The notes below the pieces were generated by a model. That model was not told the DNA's origin. It did not search any database and worked only from the letters and a program-made list of their open reading frames with translations. Below, piece by piece: positions 1 through 7,845 of a stretch of 64,000 nucleotides of DNA. Positions within the stretch are counted from its first letter, which is position 1. Each line of letters begins with the position of its first letter. This DNA comes from JALYLC01 sp963743275 (GTDB taxonomy: Bacteria > Actinomycetota > Thermoleophilia > Gaiellales > JALYLC01), in assembly GCA_963743275.1 (NCBI GenBank), contig CAVUPB010000006.1, positions 124,001-188,000 of the forward strand. Reading direction: 5' to 3'. The position numbers and the translations under genes were made by a program.

Positions 1-326
1 TCGCGACCACCTCCGCGGGACGCGTGCTCGTGAGCGACTTCGCCGACGACGAGCTCGAGGCCTTCGGGCTCTCGGCCGCGCGCGACGCCATCGCCCGCGC
101 GCGCGCCGACGGCTACGCGATCGTGCGCGAGGAGTTCGAGGCCGGCGTCGTCGCCGCCGCCGCGCCGATCCGCGACGCCTCCGGCCACGTCGTCGCGGCG
201 CTCAACGTCTCGGCTCCCGGCTTCCGCTTCGAGGATCGCCTCGAGGAGGCGGCGCACACGCTCGTCGAGGCCGCCGACGTGCTCTCGGGGACGCTGCGGG
301 GCGAGCCGCTCGTGCAGCTGCGATGA
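1..326 (+). CDS. IclR-family transcriptional regulator, C-terminal part (partial)
   Basis: The open frame enters from the left edge (frame of base 3) and ends at TGA 324-326. The visible ~107 residues match the end of an IclR effector-binding domain: a Ser-Ala-Gly turn, then VAAAAPIRDASGHVVAALNVSAP, the usual beta-strand pair in which the small ligand is bound, then a closing helix. The DNA-binding winged helix lies outside the window. IclR proteins usually repress or activate catabolic genes; the target is not visible here. The ATG-less partial frame is real because the downstream gene follows within 57 bases. Confidence 0.75.
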   Translation, partial: ATTSAGRVLVSDFADDELEAFGLSAARDAIARARADGYAIVREEFEAGVVAAAAPIRDASGHVVAALNVSAPGFRFEDRLEEAAHTLVEAADVLSGTLRGEPLVQLR

Positions 327-382
327 CTTCGGGTGGGTACGCCGGTCTCTTGTGCGACCCGGCGAACCCGCGGAGGCGTTCC

Positions 383-601
383 ATGACGTTCCAGGCGTAT
401 CTCGACAACATCCAGGCCAAGACCGGCAAGAGCCCCGATGACTTCCGGGCGCTCGCCGCCGAGAAGGGCTTCCTCGAGCCGGGCACCAAGGCCGGGCAGA
501 TCGTGGCCTGGCTCAAGGCGGACTTCGGGCTCGGCCACGGGCACGCGATGGCGATCGTCGCCCTGCTCAAGCGCGACCGCGAGGCCGCGCCCGAGAGCTG
601 A
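383..601 (+). CDS. DUF4287 domain protein, 72 aa
   Basis: Small soluble protein beginning MTFQAYLDNIQAKTGKSP. The pattern (aromatic start, TGKSPDDF, then GLGHGHAMAIVALLK) is that of DUF4287, a short helical domain of unknown function, often found alone or beside DUF5655. ATG 383 is chosen because GGAGGC at 372-377 sits at good spacing; the frame is open 20 codons further upstream to 323 but that extension looks non-coding. It follows the IclR tail by 56 bases on the same strand. Function unknown. Confidence 0.75.
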   Translation: MTFQAYLDNIQAKTGKSPDDFRALAAEKGFLEPGTKAGQIVAWLKADFGLGHGHAMAIVALLKRDREAAPES

Positions 602-625
602 CGCCTCCGCCCCGGCTCGACAGGA

Positions 626-671
626 GGCGGACGCGGCGTGCCATCTGCCGACTGCAGGAACGCGAACGTGG
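626..671. repeat. 46-bp direct repeat, copy 1
   Basis: Bases 626-671 match 2189-2234 at 45 of 46 positions (G at 650, T at 2213). Copy 2 holds the last codons and stop of the secreted-protein gene; in copy 1 the stop codon equivalent is changed (CTA to CGA on the plus strand) and no matching gene body remains. The copies flank the sigma/Hsp20 block in direct orientation. Confidence 0.85.
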
Positions 672-679
672 TCGCGAGC

Positions 680-1408
680 TCACGCCCGGGCAGGCACTGC
701 AGCGGCGCGGAGCTTGCTCAGGGCGCGCTCCTCGAGCGCGGCGACCCGCTGGTGGGAGAGGCCGAGCGAGCGCCCGATCGTGCGCAGCGGCTCGTCGTTC
801 GCGCGCCGCTCGAGGATGTCGCGATCCCGCTCGGGAAGCCCGATCAGGAGTGGCCGCACCTGGCGCGCGGTCACGCGCGCGATGACGTCCTCGAACGCCT
901 CCTGGCCGAGCGGATCGATGACGAGGTCGAGCGCGTCGGGGTGCTCGCTGGTCTGACCGCTCTGGAAGACGTGGGCGACGCGGTCCTCAGGCCATGCCAG
1001 TGCGTCGGCGAGCCGGCCGAGGGTCGGCTCGCTTCGCTCTCTCTGCCAGAGCTGCTCCTGCGCCGACTTGAGCTCGTGCAGATCCCACAGCGCGTGGCGC
1101 GTGAGCCGCACCGGGCGGCCGTGCTCGGCGAGGGCCTGCTGCAGCGCCTGGCGCGCCCAGACCCGCGCCCATGCCAGGAACGGCGTGCCGAGGGACGGGT
1201 CGTAGCGCTCGAGCGCGCGCAGGACTCCGAGCGCGACTTCCTGCTCGAGGTCGTCGCGCGCCACACCGTGCCCCTCGTAGCGGCGCGCCATGCCGCGCAG
1301 GCGCGGAACCGCGAGCTCGGCACAGCGGGCGCGAGCGCTGCGATCGCCTCCAGCGGCAGCGGCGGCGAGCTGCTGGATGCGGACTTCGTCGTGACCGGCC
1401 GGCGTCAT
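680..1408 (-). CDS. RNA polymerase sigma-70 family factor
   Basis: 242 residues. Region 2 is near residues 50-95 (DDLEQEVALGVLRALERYDP, then FLAWARVWARQAL); a region 3-like segment EPTLGRLADAL is near 128-138; region 4 near 190-235 carries the helix-turn-helix IGRSLGLSHQRVAALEERAL. There is no region 1.1 and the size fits a group 3 factor (SigF/SigB/RpoH-like) rather than a housekeeping factor. ATG 1408 is used; the frame is open to 2071 but that lies antisense to Hsp20. It diverges from hsp20 across 93 bases, which suggests a stress role. No anti-sigma gene is adjacent. Its stop lies 9 bases from repeat copy 1. Confidence 0.85.
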   Translation of the reverse strand: MTPAGHDEVRIQQLAAAAAGGDRSARARCAELAVPRLRGMARRYEGHGVARDDLEQEVALGVLRALERYDPSLGTPFLAWARVWARQALQQALAEHGRPVRLTRHALWDLHELKSAQEQLWQRERSEPTLGRLADALAWPEDRVAHVFQSGQTSEHPDALDLVIDPLGQEAFEDVIARVTARQVRPLLIGLPERDRDILERRANDEPLRTIGRSLGLSHQRVAALEERALSKLRAAAVPARA

Positions 1409-1431
1409 GCGCGAATTGTGTCCGAGAGGGG

Positions 1432-1459
1432 TTGACGCCCGCTCGCGCGTGAGTATCGG
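1432..1459 (+). promoter_or_regulatory. candidate promoter of hsp20
   Basis: TTGACG at 1432-1437 and TATCGG at 1454-1459 are 16 bases apart and precede the Hsp20 start by ~42 bases. No HAIR or CIRCE-like inverted repeat is seen, so heat control could run through the divergent sigma factor. Confidence 0.4.
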
Positions 1460-1501
1460 AAGAGCTGCACGCGGACCGCAAATCGAGACAGGAGGTGCGC
1501 C

Positions 1502-1987
1502 ATGGCCTCGCGTGTACGTGCAGATGGACTGCTCGACGAGCTCGACGCGATGGGCGAGCAGATCAGCCGGGCATTCGGGCTGCGGCCCGCGACCACCGGG
1601 CAGTTTCGCGGTTGGGTGCCCCCGGTCGACGTCTGGGAGACGGGCGATGAGCTCGTCATCGAGATCGACGCGCCTGGGTGCCTGCCCGAGAATCTGGCTG
1701 CGGAGGTCGTGGACAACCAGCTCGTCGTGAGCGGGGAGCGCTCGCACCGCGACGAAGCGGCGCGCCGCTACCGCTCCGAGCGCTGGCAGGGCCGCTTCGT
1801 CCGCACCTTCCTCGTGCCGCCGGGCGTCGACAACGCGAGCATCAAGGCCGAGTACATCGCCGGTGTCTTGCGGTTGCGCGTTCCGAAGCCCGAGGAGGCG
1901 AAGCCGCGCCGCATCACGATCACGGGCGACCGCGACGTGATCGACGTCCCGTCCAGCCGCGAGTCCGTCGGGACGACCGCCCCCTGA
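1502..1987 (+). CDS. Hsp20/alpha-crystallin small heat-shock protein
   Basis: 161 residues. An ATP-independent holdase that binds unfolding proteins in the cytosol. The alpha-crystallin domain spans about residues 38-140 with PPVDVWETGDELVIEIDAPG at its start and the typical AEYIAGVLRLRVPK (G-x-L motif) at its end. GGAGGT at 1491-1496 fixes ATG 1502. The short N-terminal arm (~38 aa) and polar C-terminal tail are usual for actinobacterial Hsp20. It lies head to head with the sigma-factor gene. Confidence 0.93.
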   Translation: MASRVRADGLLDELDAMGEQISRAFGLRPATTGQFRGWVPPVDVWETGDELVIEIDAPGCLPENLAAEVVDNQLVVSGERSHRDEAARRYRSERWQGRFVRTFLVPPGVDNASIKAEYIAGVLRLRVPKPEEAKPRRITITGDRDVIDVPSSRESVGTTAP

Positions 1988-1992
1988 CCCCC

Positions 1993-2166
1993 ATGCACGC
2001 GCTGGAAGACAGGCGCGAGAGCACGGATGCCGCGAGTCGCCGGCGCGACCTCGAGCGCTGGCTCGCGGCATCCGAGCCGCTCGCAGTCGACGACGATCCC
2101 GCGTGGCAGGACGAAGACGCTCTGCAGCTCGCAGCTCTCCGAGCGCGCAGCGTGAGCCCGCCGTAG
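1993..2166 (+). CDS. small charged protein, 57 aa, unknown
   Basis: Short frame MHALEDRRESTDAASRRRDL ending at TAG 2164-2166, five bases after the Hsp20 stop and just before a strong hairpin, so it is probably the last gene of the hsp20 transcript. Rich in Arg, Glu, Asp and Ala; a helix is likely. No family recognised. There is no clear ribosome site, so expression would depend on coupling to hsp20. Confidence 0.4.
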   Translation: MHALEDRRESTDAASRRRDLERWLAASEPLAVDDDPAWQDEDALQLAALRARSVSPP

Positions 2167-2167
2167 G

Positions 2168-2196
2168 CGTCCGCCCCCGCTCGGCGGGGGCGGACG
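2168..2196. terminator. perfect 13-bp hairpin between convergent genes
   Basis: Arms 2168-2180 (CGTCCGCCCCCGC) and 2184-2196 pair without mismatch around a TCG loop. No U tract follows in either direction. It separates the hsp20 unit from the convergent secreted-protein gene and could act on both strands. Confidence 0.7.
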
Positions 2197-2234
2197 CGGC
2201 GTGCCATCTGCCTACTGCAGGAACGCGAACGTGG
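2189..2234. repeat. 46-bp direct repeat, copy 2
   Basis: Partner of 626-671. It covers the last codons (STFAFLQ-stop on the minus strand) of the secreted-protein gene and part of the terminator arm. Confidence 0.85.
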
Positions 2235-2848
2235 AGTTCACGTCGTAGTAGCCGGCGGGCACCGTGATCTGGTCGACGTCACCGGCCGGGCCGCCCAGGC
2301 CGCAGTCGTCGGAGCCGCCGATGTTGAGCGGGACCGCGGTGTACGCGGGCGTCGCCGAGGGCGCCTGCTTGGCGAGCGCGAGCGGGAGCCGAGCCCGTCG
2401 AGCCGTCGCCGTACTCGCAGTAGACCTCGGGACCTCCGTTGTCGTAGTCCTGCCGGTAGATCAGGACGCGCGGATAGACGTTCGCCGTGCCATGCGATTC
2501 CGAGAGGACCGCGGCCTTCACGGAGACGGTGCAGGGCGCGTTCGCAGTCGCGCACGTGAAGCGGAAGACACCGCTCGTCGTGTCGCCGACGGGCGAGCCG
2601 AGGCGGGTGGAGTAGGTCGCCCACGCCGTCGCGGGCTTGCCACCGCGCGAGACGTTGACCGTCGCGACGCCGTACTCGGCGCCCTTCTCGCTCTTCCCGC
2701 CCTTGTGGCCCTTGTGGCCGCCACGGTCGCTGTGAGACTTGGCCTTCGACGTGTGGCTCGGGCTCACCGCGTACGCGGTGCCGGTGACACCGACGACCGC
2801 GAGCAGCGCGACCACCAGCACGAGCGGCTTCGAATTGATCCTGGGCAC
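2212..2848 (-). pseudogene. secreted protein of unknown function, interrupted by one +1 frameshift
   Basis: ATG 2848 opens a signal peptide (MPRINSKPLVLVVALLAVVG, cleavage near TAYA-VS), a His/Lys/Gly linker and a ~100-residue domain with two Cys (FTCATANAPCTVSV) and VYCEYGDGSTG. Between about 2375 and 2405 the frame must move by one base to keep coding: it then reads LALAKQAPSATPAY, DDCGLGG and ends STFAFLQ at TAG (2212-2214). Start to stop is 634 bases apart, i.e. one base too many. The sense on both sides of the break is good, so the lesion is either recent or a sequencing insertion. Family not recognised; exported, likely a ~210-residue protein. Confidence 0.6.
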
Positions 2849-3043
2849 AGGGTCTCCCTTCGTTCGTCCCCACGAGACGCGGGGTGCGCGCGGATGTCAG
2901 GCCGCTGCGACCGTCGAGCAGCGGCCAGCTGCGCGCATGCTCTCTCCATCGAACGCCACAGCCGCGGACTTGACACACAGGTCGGCCGGCTGCGCGGATT
3001 TCCCCAGATCGAGGGACAGGCGCCCTTTGCTACGCTTTTCGCA

Positions 3044-3085
3044 ATGAGCAATCGCTCGCGCATGTGCTGGTGGCAGCTGCTGTAA
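3044..3085 (+). CDS. Trp-rich leader peptide of trpS
   Basis: Thirteen codons reading MSNRSRMCWWQLL then TAA. Two adjacent Trp codons (3068-3073) in so short a peptide, directly upstream of a tryptophanyl-tRNA synthetase gene, mark a regulatory leader. A TACGCT hexamer at 3031-3036 lies 7 bases before the ATG, so the transcript may start at or next to the ATG without a ribosome site. Confidence 0.8.
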   Translation: MSNRSRMCWWQLL

Positions 3086-3128
3086 CGCGGCCTGACTTGC
3101 ACGTCCCCGGGCCGCCTCGAGCGGCCCG
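3086..3128 (+). promoter_or_regulatory. transcription attenuator of trpS
   Basis: Terminator: CGGGCCGC (3108-3115) pairs with GCGGCCCG (3121-3128) around CTCGA, followed by TTCTGCGTCT. Competing antiterminator: GCGGCC (3087-3092), right after the leader stop codon, can pair with GGCCGC (3110-3115), the left arm of the terminator. A ribosome stalled at the Trp codons would free 3087-3092 and prevent termination; a ribosome that reaches TAA would cover it. Ribosome-mediated attenuation of an auxiliary trpRS gene is known in Streptomyces coelicolor; the mechanism here is inferred from layout. Confidence 0.75.
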
Positions 3129-3187
3129 TTCTGCGTCTGCGGACAGTTCTCGCCTCGGGGCGGTTCCCCAACCGAACGAGGAGAACC

Positions 3188-4195
3188 ATGTCCACGACTA
3201 CCACATCCACCCGCGATCGCGTCCTCACCGGCGATCGCCCCACGGGCCCGCTGCACATCGGCCACTACTTCGGCACGCTGCAGAACCGGGTGCGGCTGCA
3301 GGAGCTCGGCGTCGATCTGTTCGTCCTGATCGCCGACTTCCAGACCCTCACCGACCGCGACGCCCCGGCGCAGCTCCCCCGCCAGGTGCTCGACCAGGTC
3401 GCCGACTACCTCGCCGTCGGCATCGATCCCGAGCGCGCGACGATCTTCGCCCACAGCCAGGTCGAGGCGCTCAACCAGCTGCTGCTGCCGTTCCTGAGCC
3501 TCGTCAGCGTGGCGGAGGTCGGCCGCAACCCGACCGTCAAGGACGAGATCGCCGCGACGCGCGGCGCGGCGACGAGCGCGCTGATGTTCACCTACCCCGT
3601 GCACCAGGCGGCCGACATCCTCTTCTGCCGCGCGAACCTGATTCCGGTCGGCAAGGACCAGCTGCCGCACATCGAGCTCACACGCACGATCGCACGGCGC
3701 TTCAACGAGCGCTACAGCCCGGGCCGGCCGTACTTCCCGGTGCCCGAGCCGCTGCTCGGCTCGGCGCCGCTCCTGCTCGGGATCGACGGGACGAAGATGA
3801 GCAAGAGCCGCCGCAACGCGATTCCGCTCTCGGCCAGCGCGGAGCAGACGGCCGCGCTGATCCGGAGCGCGAAGACGGACTCGGAGCGCACGATCACGTA
3901 CGAGCCGGAGCGCCGCCCCGAGGTCTCGAACCTCGTGCTGATCGCCGCCCTCTGCCAGGGCCGTGAGCCCGCGGAGGTCGCCGCCGAGATCGACGGCGCC
4001 GGCGCCGGCGCGCTCAAGCGCATCGCGACCGACGCGCTCAACGAGCACCTGCGGCCCATCCGCGCGCGCAGGGACGCGCTCGCCCGCGAGCCCGGCTATC
4101 TGCGCGACGTCCTGCGACGCGGAAACGACCGGGCTCGCGAGCTCGCGGACGACACGCTCGGCGCCGTCCGCCGTCTCATGCACACCGACTACTGA
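3188..4195 (+). CDS. trpS: tryptophanyl-tRNA synthetase
   Basis: 335 residues, the normal length for bacterial TrpRS (class Ic). It charges tRNA-Trp in the cytosol. The ATP-binding signature PLHIGHY is at 21-27 and KMSKS at 203-207; GTKMSKSRRNAI is complete. GAGGAGAACC before ATG 3188 is the ribosome site. Expression is predicted to respond to Trp charging through the leader at 3044-3128. Since many actinobacteria carry a second, indolmycin-resistant TrpRS under attenuation, this copy may be the auxiliary one; the rest of the genome is not visible. Convergent with the S33 peptidase gene. Confidence 0.95.
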   Translation: MSTTTTSTRDRVLTGDRPTGPLHIGHYFGTLQNRVRLQELGVDLFVLIADFQTLTDRDAPAQLPRQVLDQVADYLAVGIDPERATIFAHSQVEALNQLLLPFLSLVSVAEVGRNPTVKDEIAATRGAATSALMFTYPVHQAADILFCRANLIPVGKDQLPHIELTRTIARRFNERYSPGRPYFPVPEPLLGSAPLLLGIDGTKMSKSRRNAIPLSASAEQTAALIRSAKTDSERTITYEPERRPEVSNLVLIAALCQGREPAEVAAEIDGAGAGALKRIATDALNEHLRPIRARRDALAREPGYLRDVLRRGNDRARELADDTLGAVRRLMHTDY

Positions 4196-4218
4196 CGCAC
4201 GTGACGCCCCCGCGCACA

Positions 4219-4237
4219 GTTGGGGTCAGACCCCAAC
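4219..4237. repeat. palindromic repeat (GGGTC-N-GACCC family), copy 1
   Basis: GTTGGGGTC A GACCCCAAC: 9-bp arms around one base, between the convergent ends of trpS and the S33 peptidase gene. The same core recurs at 13565, 25072, 25105 and, in decayed form, 36859. It can act as a bidirectional terminator and looks like a dispersed REP-type element. Confidence 0.8.
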
Positions 4238-4253
4238 GTTGCACGGGGTGGCT

Positions 4254-5129
4254 CTACGCCGCGCGCGCCTCGCAGCGGTCGAAGAAGTCGTTGAGCGCCG
4301 CCATGCAGCGCTCGCGCTCCTCCTCGAACGGCAGGTGGGCCGTGTTCTCGAAGAGGATGAACTCCGATCCTGCGACCTGCTCGTGCTCGGCGCGCACGTG
4401 GTCGGGGACGATCTCGTCGTAGCGCCCGGCGAGGAAGAGCGTGGGGATCGCGATCTCCGAGAGCCGCGGCATCACGTCCCACTCGAGCAGGTTGCCGGTG
4501 ACGTTGAAGTCGCTCGGCCCGACCATCGCCATGTAGGGCCCGACGCCGACGCCGTTGAACGAGCGCTCGAGGCCCTCGGGCCACGGCTGCATGCGGCAGA
4601 TGTGCGTCTGGAACCAGACCGCGATCGCGCCCTGGTACTCCGGGCACGCGTAGAAGCCGCGCTCCTCGTGCCAGTCGATCGTGCGCTGCACGTCCTCGGG
4701 CAGCTTCGACTTCAGCTCCGTCGTCTCCACGATGAAGCGCGGCATGCTCGCGGGGCTGTTCGAGATCGTGAGGCTGACGAGCGGCGGCCTGCGGTCGATC
4801 GCGTACTGCATGCCGAGCATGCCGCCCCACGAGTTGCCGAACATGTGGTGACGCTCGAGGCCGAGCGCGGCGCGCACCGCGTCGACCTCCTGGACGTAGC
4901 GGTCGACGGTCCAGAGGGAGTCGTCGTCGGGCCGCTCCGAACGACCGCAGCCGAGCTGGTCCCAGTAGATGACCTGCCGGCGGTCGGCGAGGTCGTCGAG
5001 GGCCGTGAGGTAGTCGTGGCAGAACCCGGGGCCGCCGTGCACGACGAGCAGCGGCGTGCCGGGGCCTTCGCCGACGCTGCGGTACCAGACGCTCCCACCG
5101 GGAACGTCGATGTGTCCCTCGCTTGCCAT
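4254..5129 (-). CDS. proline iminopeptidase-like alpha/beta hydrolase (S33)
   Basis: 291 residues. Oxyanion-hole motif HGGPG is at 31-35, nucleophile elbow GNSWGG at 98-103 (Ser100), acid Asp238 in GRYDE and catalytic His265 in ENTAH, so the triad is complete. S33 enzymes release N-terminal proline or hydrolyse amides of small substrates; the cap region has the Trp-rich WFQTHICRMQPWPEG seen in this group. GAGAGGGAGAC before ATG 5129 is the ribosome site. No signal peptide. Divergent from the MpaB-like gene. Exact substrate unknown. Confidence 0.88.
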   Translation of the reverse strand: MASEGHIDVPGGSVWYRSVGEGPGTPLLVVHGGPGFCHDYLTALDDLADRRQVIYWDQLGCGRSERPDDDSLWTVDRYVQEVDAVRAALGLERHHMFGNSWGGMLGMQYAIDRRPPLVSLTISNSPASMPRFIVETTELKSKLPEDVQRTIDWHEERGFYACPEYQGAIAVWFQTHICRMQPWPEGLERSFNGVGVGPYMAMVGPSDFNVTGNLLEWDVMPRLSEIAIPTLFLAGRYDEIVPDHVRAEHEQVAGSEFILFENTAHLPFEEERERCMAALNDFFDRCEARAA

Positions 5130-5213
5130 GCCGTCTCCCTCTCGTCGCGGTGCACGGCCGATCATGACGATCCGCGGAGAGCCGTGTCGTCGTCGTACGC
5201 TTGGGCTCTGCCG

Positions 5214-6080
5214 ATGCGCATGAGACGGCCAACAACCCCCCGCACGCCCAGCCATGCCGAGCGGCTTGCCGGCCGCGACGGCTACTTCGCGCCCGAAAGC
5301 GTCATCCGCCGCATCGGCAACACGCCGGTCACGCCGTTCCTCGGCGGCGGCGCGGCCGTGCTGCTGCAGGTCGCGCATCCACTCGTCGCCGCCGGCGTCG
5401 CCGAGCACTCGGCCTACGAAAAGGACATCTGGCGGCGCCTCGTGCGCACGCTGCGCGCGCTCTACCTGATCACGTACGGCACCAAGGAGGAGGCCGACCG
5501 CGTCGGCGCCTCGGTGCGGGCGGCGCATGCCCGCGTGACTGGCACGACCGCGGCGCCCCTCGGCGTCTTCCCCGCCGGCACCCCGTACTCCGCGGGCGAT
5601 CCCGAGCTCATGGTGTGGGTGCACGCCACGCTCGTGCACGCCTCGCTGTGCGCGTACGAGCGCTTCGAGCACCGGCTCTCGCGCGCGGACAAGGAGAGCT
5701 ACTACCGCGACATGGCGCTCGTGGCCCGCATCTTCGGGACGCCCGCCGGCGTCATCCCGGCGACGCTCGCCGACTTCCGCGACTACTTCTCGGCGCAGGT
5801 CGAGGGCGACACGATCGCCGTCACCGAGCCCGCGCGGGAGATCGCGCGCGTCATCCTGCGCGCGCCGCTCCCCGGCCCCATGCGCATGATCGTCCCCGCC
5901 CACCGGCTTGCCACCACGGAGGCGCTCCCGCCCCGTCTGCGCGAGGAGTACGGCCTCCACCTGAGCGCGCTGCACCGGCCGCTGCTCACGGCCGCGGGCC
6001 ACTCGATGCGGCTCGGCACCTGGCCGATCCTGCGCGTCGCCGGTCGCATCCGCCCGTCGCTCCGCGTCGGCGCGACGTGA
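5214..6080 (+). CDS. MpaB-like / DUF2236 oxygenase
   Basis: 288 residues of the DUF2236 family (fungal MpaB, rubber oxygenase Lcp relatives), haem-type oxygenases of mostly unknown substrate. The diagnostic GGAAVLLQVAHPLVAAGVAEHS block with its haem-ligand-like His is near residues 46-67, followed by WRRLVRTLRALYLITYGT and the His-containing WVHATLVHASLCAYERF. ATG 5214 lies 12 bases after a TACGCT hexamer (5196-5201), so the mRNA has almost no leader; ATG 5220 is the alternative. Cytosolic. Substrate not predictable from sequence. Confidence 0.82.
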   Translation: MRMRRPTTPRTPSHAERLAGRDGYFAPESVIRRIGNTPVTPFLGGGAAVLLQVAHPLVAAGVAEHSAYEKDIWRRLVRTLRALYLITYGTKEEADRVGASVRAAHARVTGTTAAPLGVFPAGTPYSAGDPELMVWVHATLVHASLCAYERFEHRLSRADKESYYRDMALVARIFGTPAGVIPATLADFRDYFSAQVEGDTIAVTEPAREIARVILRAPLPGPMRMIVPAHRLATTEALPPRLREEYGLHLSALHRPLLTAAGHSMRLGTWPILRVAGRIRPSLRVGAT

Positions 6081-6114
6081 TTAGGCAGCCGCCCGACGGG
6101 GAAGGATCGCTCGC

Positions 6115-6309
6115 ATGGCCGTCTTCGTCCTCCGGCTGATCCGCCTCGCCCGCGACCCGCGCACGCGCGACGCGGTCGCGCGCGTCAACAAGGTCGCGCG
6201 CAGTCCGCAGGCCCGCAAGGTGCTCGCCCAGGCGCAGAAGGCCGCACGCGACCCGGAGAATCGCCGGCGGCTCGCGCAGTTGCGGGCGCATGTGCGCAAG
6301 CTGCGCTAG
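6115..6309 (+). CDS. small basic helical protein, 64 aa
   Basis: MAVFVLRLIRLARDPRTRDA and a long amphipathic helix rich in Arg, Ala and Gln. GGGGAAGGAT is upstream of ATG 6115. It lies 34 bases after the MpaB-like gene and 15 bases before the phospholipase-like gene, so the three may be cotranscribed. High positive charge would suit nucleic-acid or membrane-lipid contact. No family recognised. Confidence 0.5.
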   Translation: MAVFVLRLIRLARDPRTRDAVARVNKVARSPQARKVLAQAQKAARDPENRRRLAQLRAHVRKLR

Positions 6310-6324
6310 GAGCGGGACGGCAAC

Positions 6325-7770
6325 GTGATCCCCGCCCTCGTCGACCGGGCCGACCGCCTCCTCGGCGACTCGCTCGAGCGCGCCATGTGCGCGCACCACC
6401 GCCGGCGCCTGCGCAGGACCGGCTCCTCGCATGCGCTCACGGCGCGGGGGTTGGACTGGGCGGGCGGCGCGGCGCCTGCGCGCACGGGCTGTGCCGTCGA
6501 GGTGCTGATCGACGGCGAGGAGGCGCTCACGTGGATCGCCGCGGCGATCGCGTCGGCGCGCTCGTACGTGCACGTGGCGGGCTGGTGCGTGACGCCGCAG
6601 TTCGCGCTCACGGAGGGCGAGCGCCCGGCGATCCTGCGCGAGTTGCTGTCGTCCACGGCCGCGCGCGTCCCGGTGCGCGTGCTCCTGTGGGGCGGCGCCC
6701 CGCTGCCGTTCTACCCGGTCTCGCGGCACGCCGTGCGGCGCGTCCGCGACGAGCTGTGCCGCGGCAACGCCATCGCGTGCGCGCTCGACACGCACGAGCG
6801 CCCGCTGCACTGCCACCACGAGAAGCTCGTGATCGTCGACGACGAGGTGGCGTTCGTCGGCGGCATCGACCTCACCGACTTCGCCGGCGACCGGCTCGAC
6901 CACGCCGGCCACCCGGCGCGCGGGAGCCTCGGCTGGCACGACGTCGCGACCGTCCTGCGCGGCCCGGTCGTGGCCGACGTCGCGCAGCACTTCGCACTGC
7001 GCTGGAGCGAGGTGACCGGCGAGCGCCTGGCGCCGCCGAGCATCCCCGCAGCCGCCGGCGACGCGGAGCTGCAGATCGTGCGCACGGTGCCCGAGCGGAT
7101 CTACCGGGGGCTGCCGAATGGCGAGTTCTCGATCCTCGAGAGCTACGCCGGCGCGCTGCGGTCGGCCGAGCGGCTGATCTACCTCGAGAACCAGTTCCTG
7201 TGGTCGCCCGAGATCGTCGCGATCCTGCGCGACAAGCTGCGCAACCCGCCGCACGAGCGCTTCCGCCTGCTGCTCGTGCTGCCGGCGAAGCCCAACTCGG
7301 GGGCCGATGACACGCGCGGCCAGCTCGCGGTGCTCGCCGAGGCCGACGCGGGCGCGAACCGCATGCTCGCGTGCACGCTCTACGCCGTCGGGCCGAACGC
7401 GAGCGACCGCGTCTACGTGCACGCGAAGGTCGGCGTGGTCGACGACCGCTGGCTCACGGTCGGCTCGGCGAACCTCAACGAGCACTCGCTCTTCAACGAC
7501 ACCGAGATGAACGTGGTGAGCCGCGACCCCGTGCTTGCGCGCGCGACCCGCCTGCGCCTGTGGGCGGAGCATCTCGAGCTGCCGGCCGAATCGCTCGGCG
7601 GGGACCCGGCGACGGTGATCGACGAGATCTGGCGGCCGCTGGCGGCCGAGCAGCTCGCGCGGCGAAAGGCGGGCGCAGCGCCGACGCACCGGCTGGTCGG
7701 GCTCGCGCACGTCTCGCGGCGGTCGAAACGGCTGCTCGGCCCGCTGCAGAGCCTGCTCGTCGACGGCTGA
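6325..7770 (+). CDS. phospholipase D-superfamily protein (cardiolipin synthase-like)
   Basis: 481 residues with both HKD motifs: H165-x-K167-x4-D172 (HEKLVIVDD, followed by GGID) and H366-x-K368-x4-D373 (HAKVGVVDD, followed by GSANLNEHS). The two half-sites form one active site that transfers a phosphatidyl group by a phosphohistidine intermediate. Unlike classical cardiolipin synthases there are no N-terminal membrane helices, so it may be a soluble or peripheral phospholipase/transphosphatidylase. Start is GTG 6325 with GGAGCGGGACGG before it. Two hairpins follow the stop. Confidence 0.85.
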   Translation: MIPALVDRADRLLGDSLERAMCAHHRRRLRRTGSSHALTARGLDWAGGAAPARTGCAVEVLIDGEEALTWIAAAIASARSYVHVAGWCVTPQFALTEGERPAILRELLSSTAARVPVRVLLWGGAPLPFYPVSRHAVRRVRDELCRGNAIACALDTHERPLHCHHEKLVIVDDEVAFVGGIDLTDFAGDRLDHAGHPARGSLGWHDVATVLRGPVVADVAQHFALRWSEVTGERLAPPSIPAAAGDAELQIVRTVPERIYRGLPNGEFSILESYAGALRSAERLIYLENQFLWSPEIVAILRDKLRNPPHERFRLLLVLPAKPNSGADDTRGQLAVLAEADAGANRMLACTLYAVGPNASDRVYVHAKVGVVDDRWLTVGSANLNEHSLFNDTEMNVVSRDPVLARATRLRLWAEHLELPAESLGGDPATVIDEIWRPLAAEQLARRKAGAAPTHRLVGLAHVSRRSKRLLGPLQSLLVDG

Positions 7771-7792
7771 GCCTTGGCGCGGCCGAGCGCGC

Positions 7793-7845
7793 GGGGCGGG
7801 CGCCGGCTCGGCGCCCGCCCCGGTCCGGTGGCTCGCTTCCACCGG
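7793..7845 (+). terminator. two successive hairpins after the PLD-like gene
   Basis: First hairpin: arms 7793-7805 (GGGGCGGGCGCCG) and 7809-7821, 13 perfect pairs, 3-base loop. Second: CCGGTGG 7825-7831 with CCACCGG 7839-7845, loop of 7. No U tract, as usual in high-GC actinobacteria. Confidence 0.7.

Noticed and set aside
1409..2071. N-terminal extension of the sigma factor to 2071.
   Set aside because: It runs antisense through hsp20 and shows no sigma region 1; ATG 1408 gives a normal group 3 factor.
2970..2998. TTGACA at 2970-2975 as the -35 of the trpS leader.
   Set aside because: No acceptable -10 lies 16-18 bases on, and TACGCT at 3031 is too far from it; kept only as a weak possibility.
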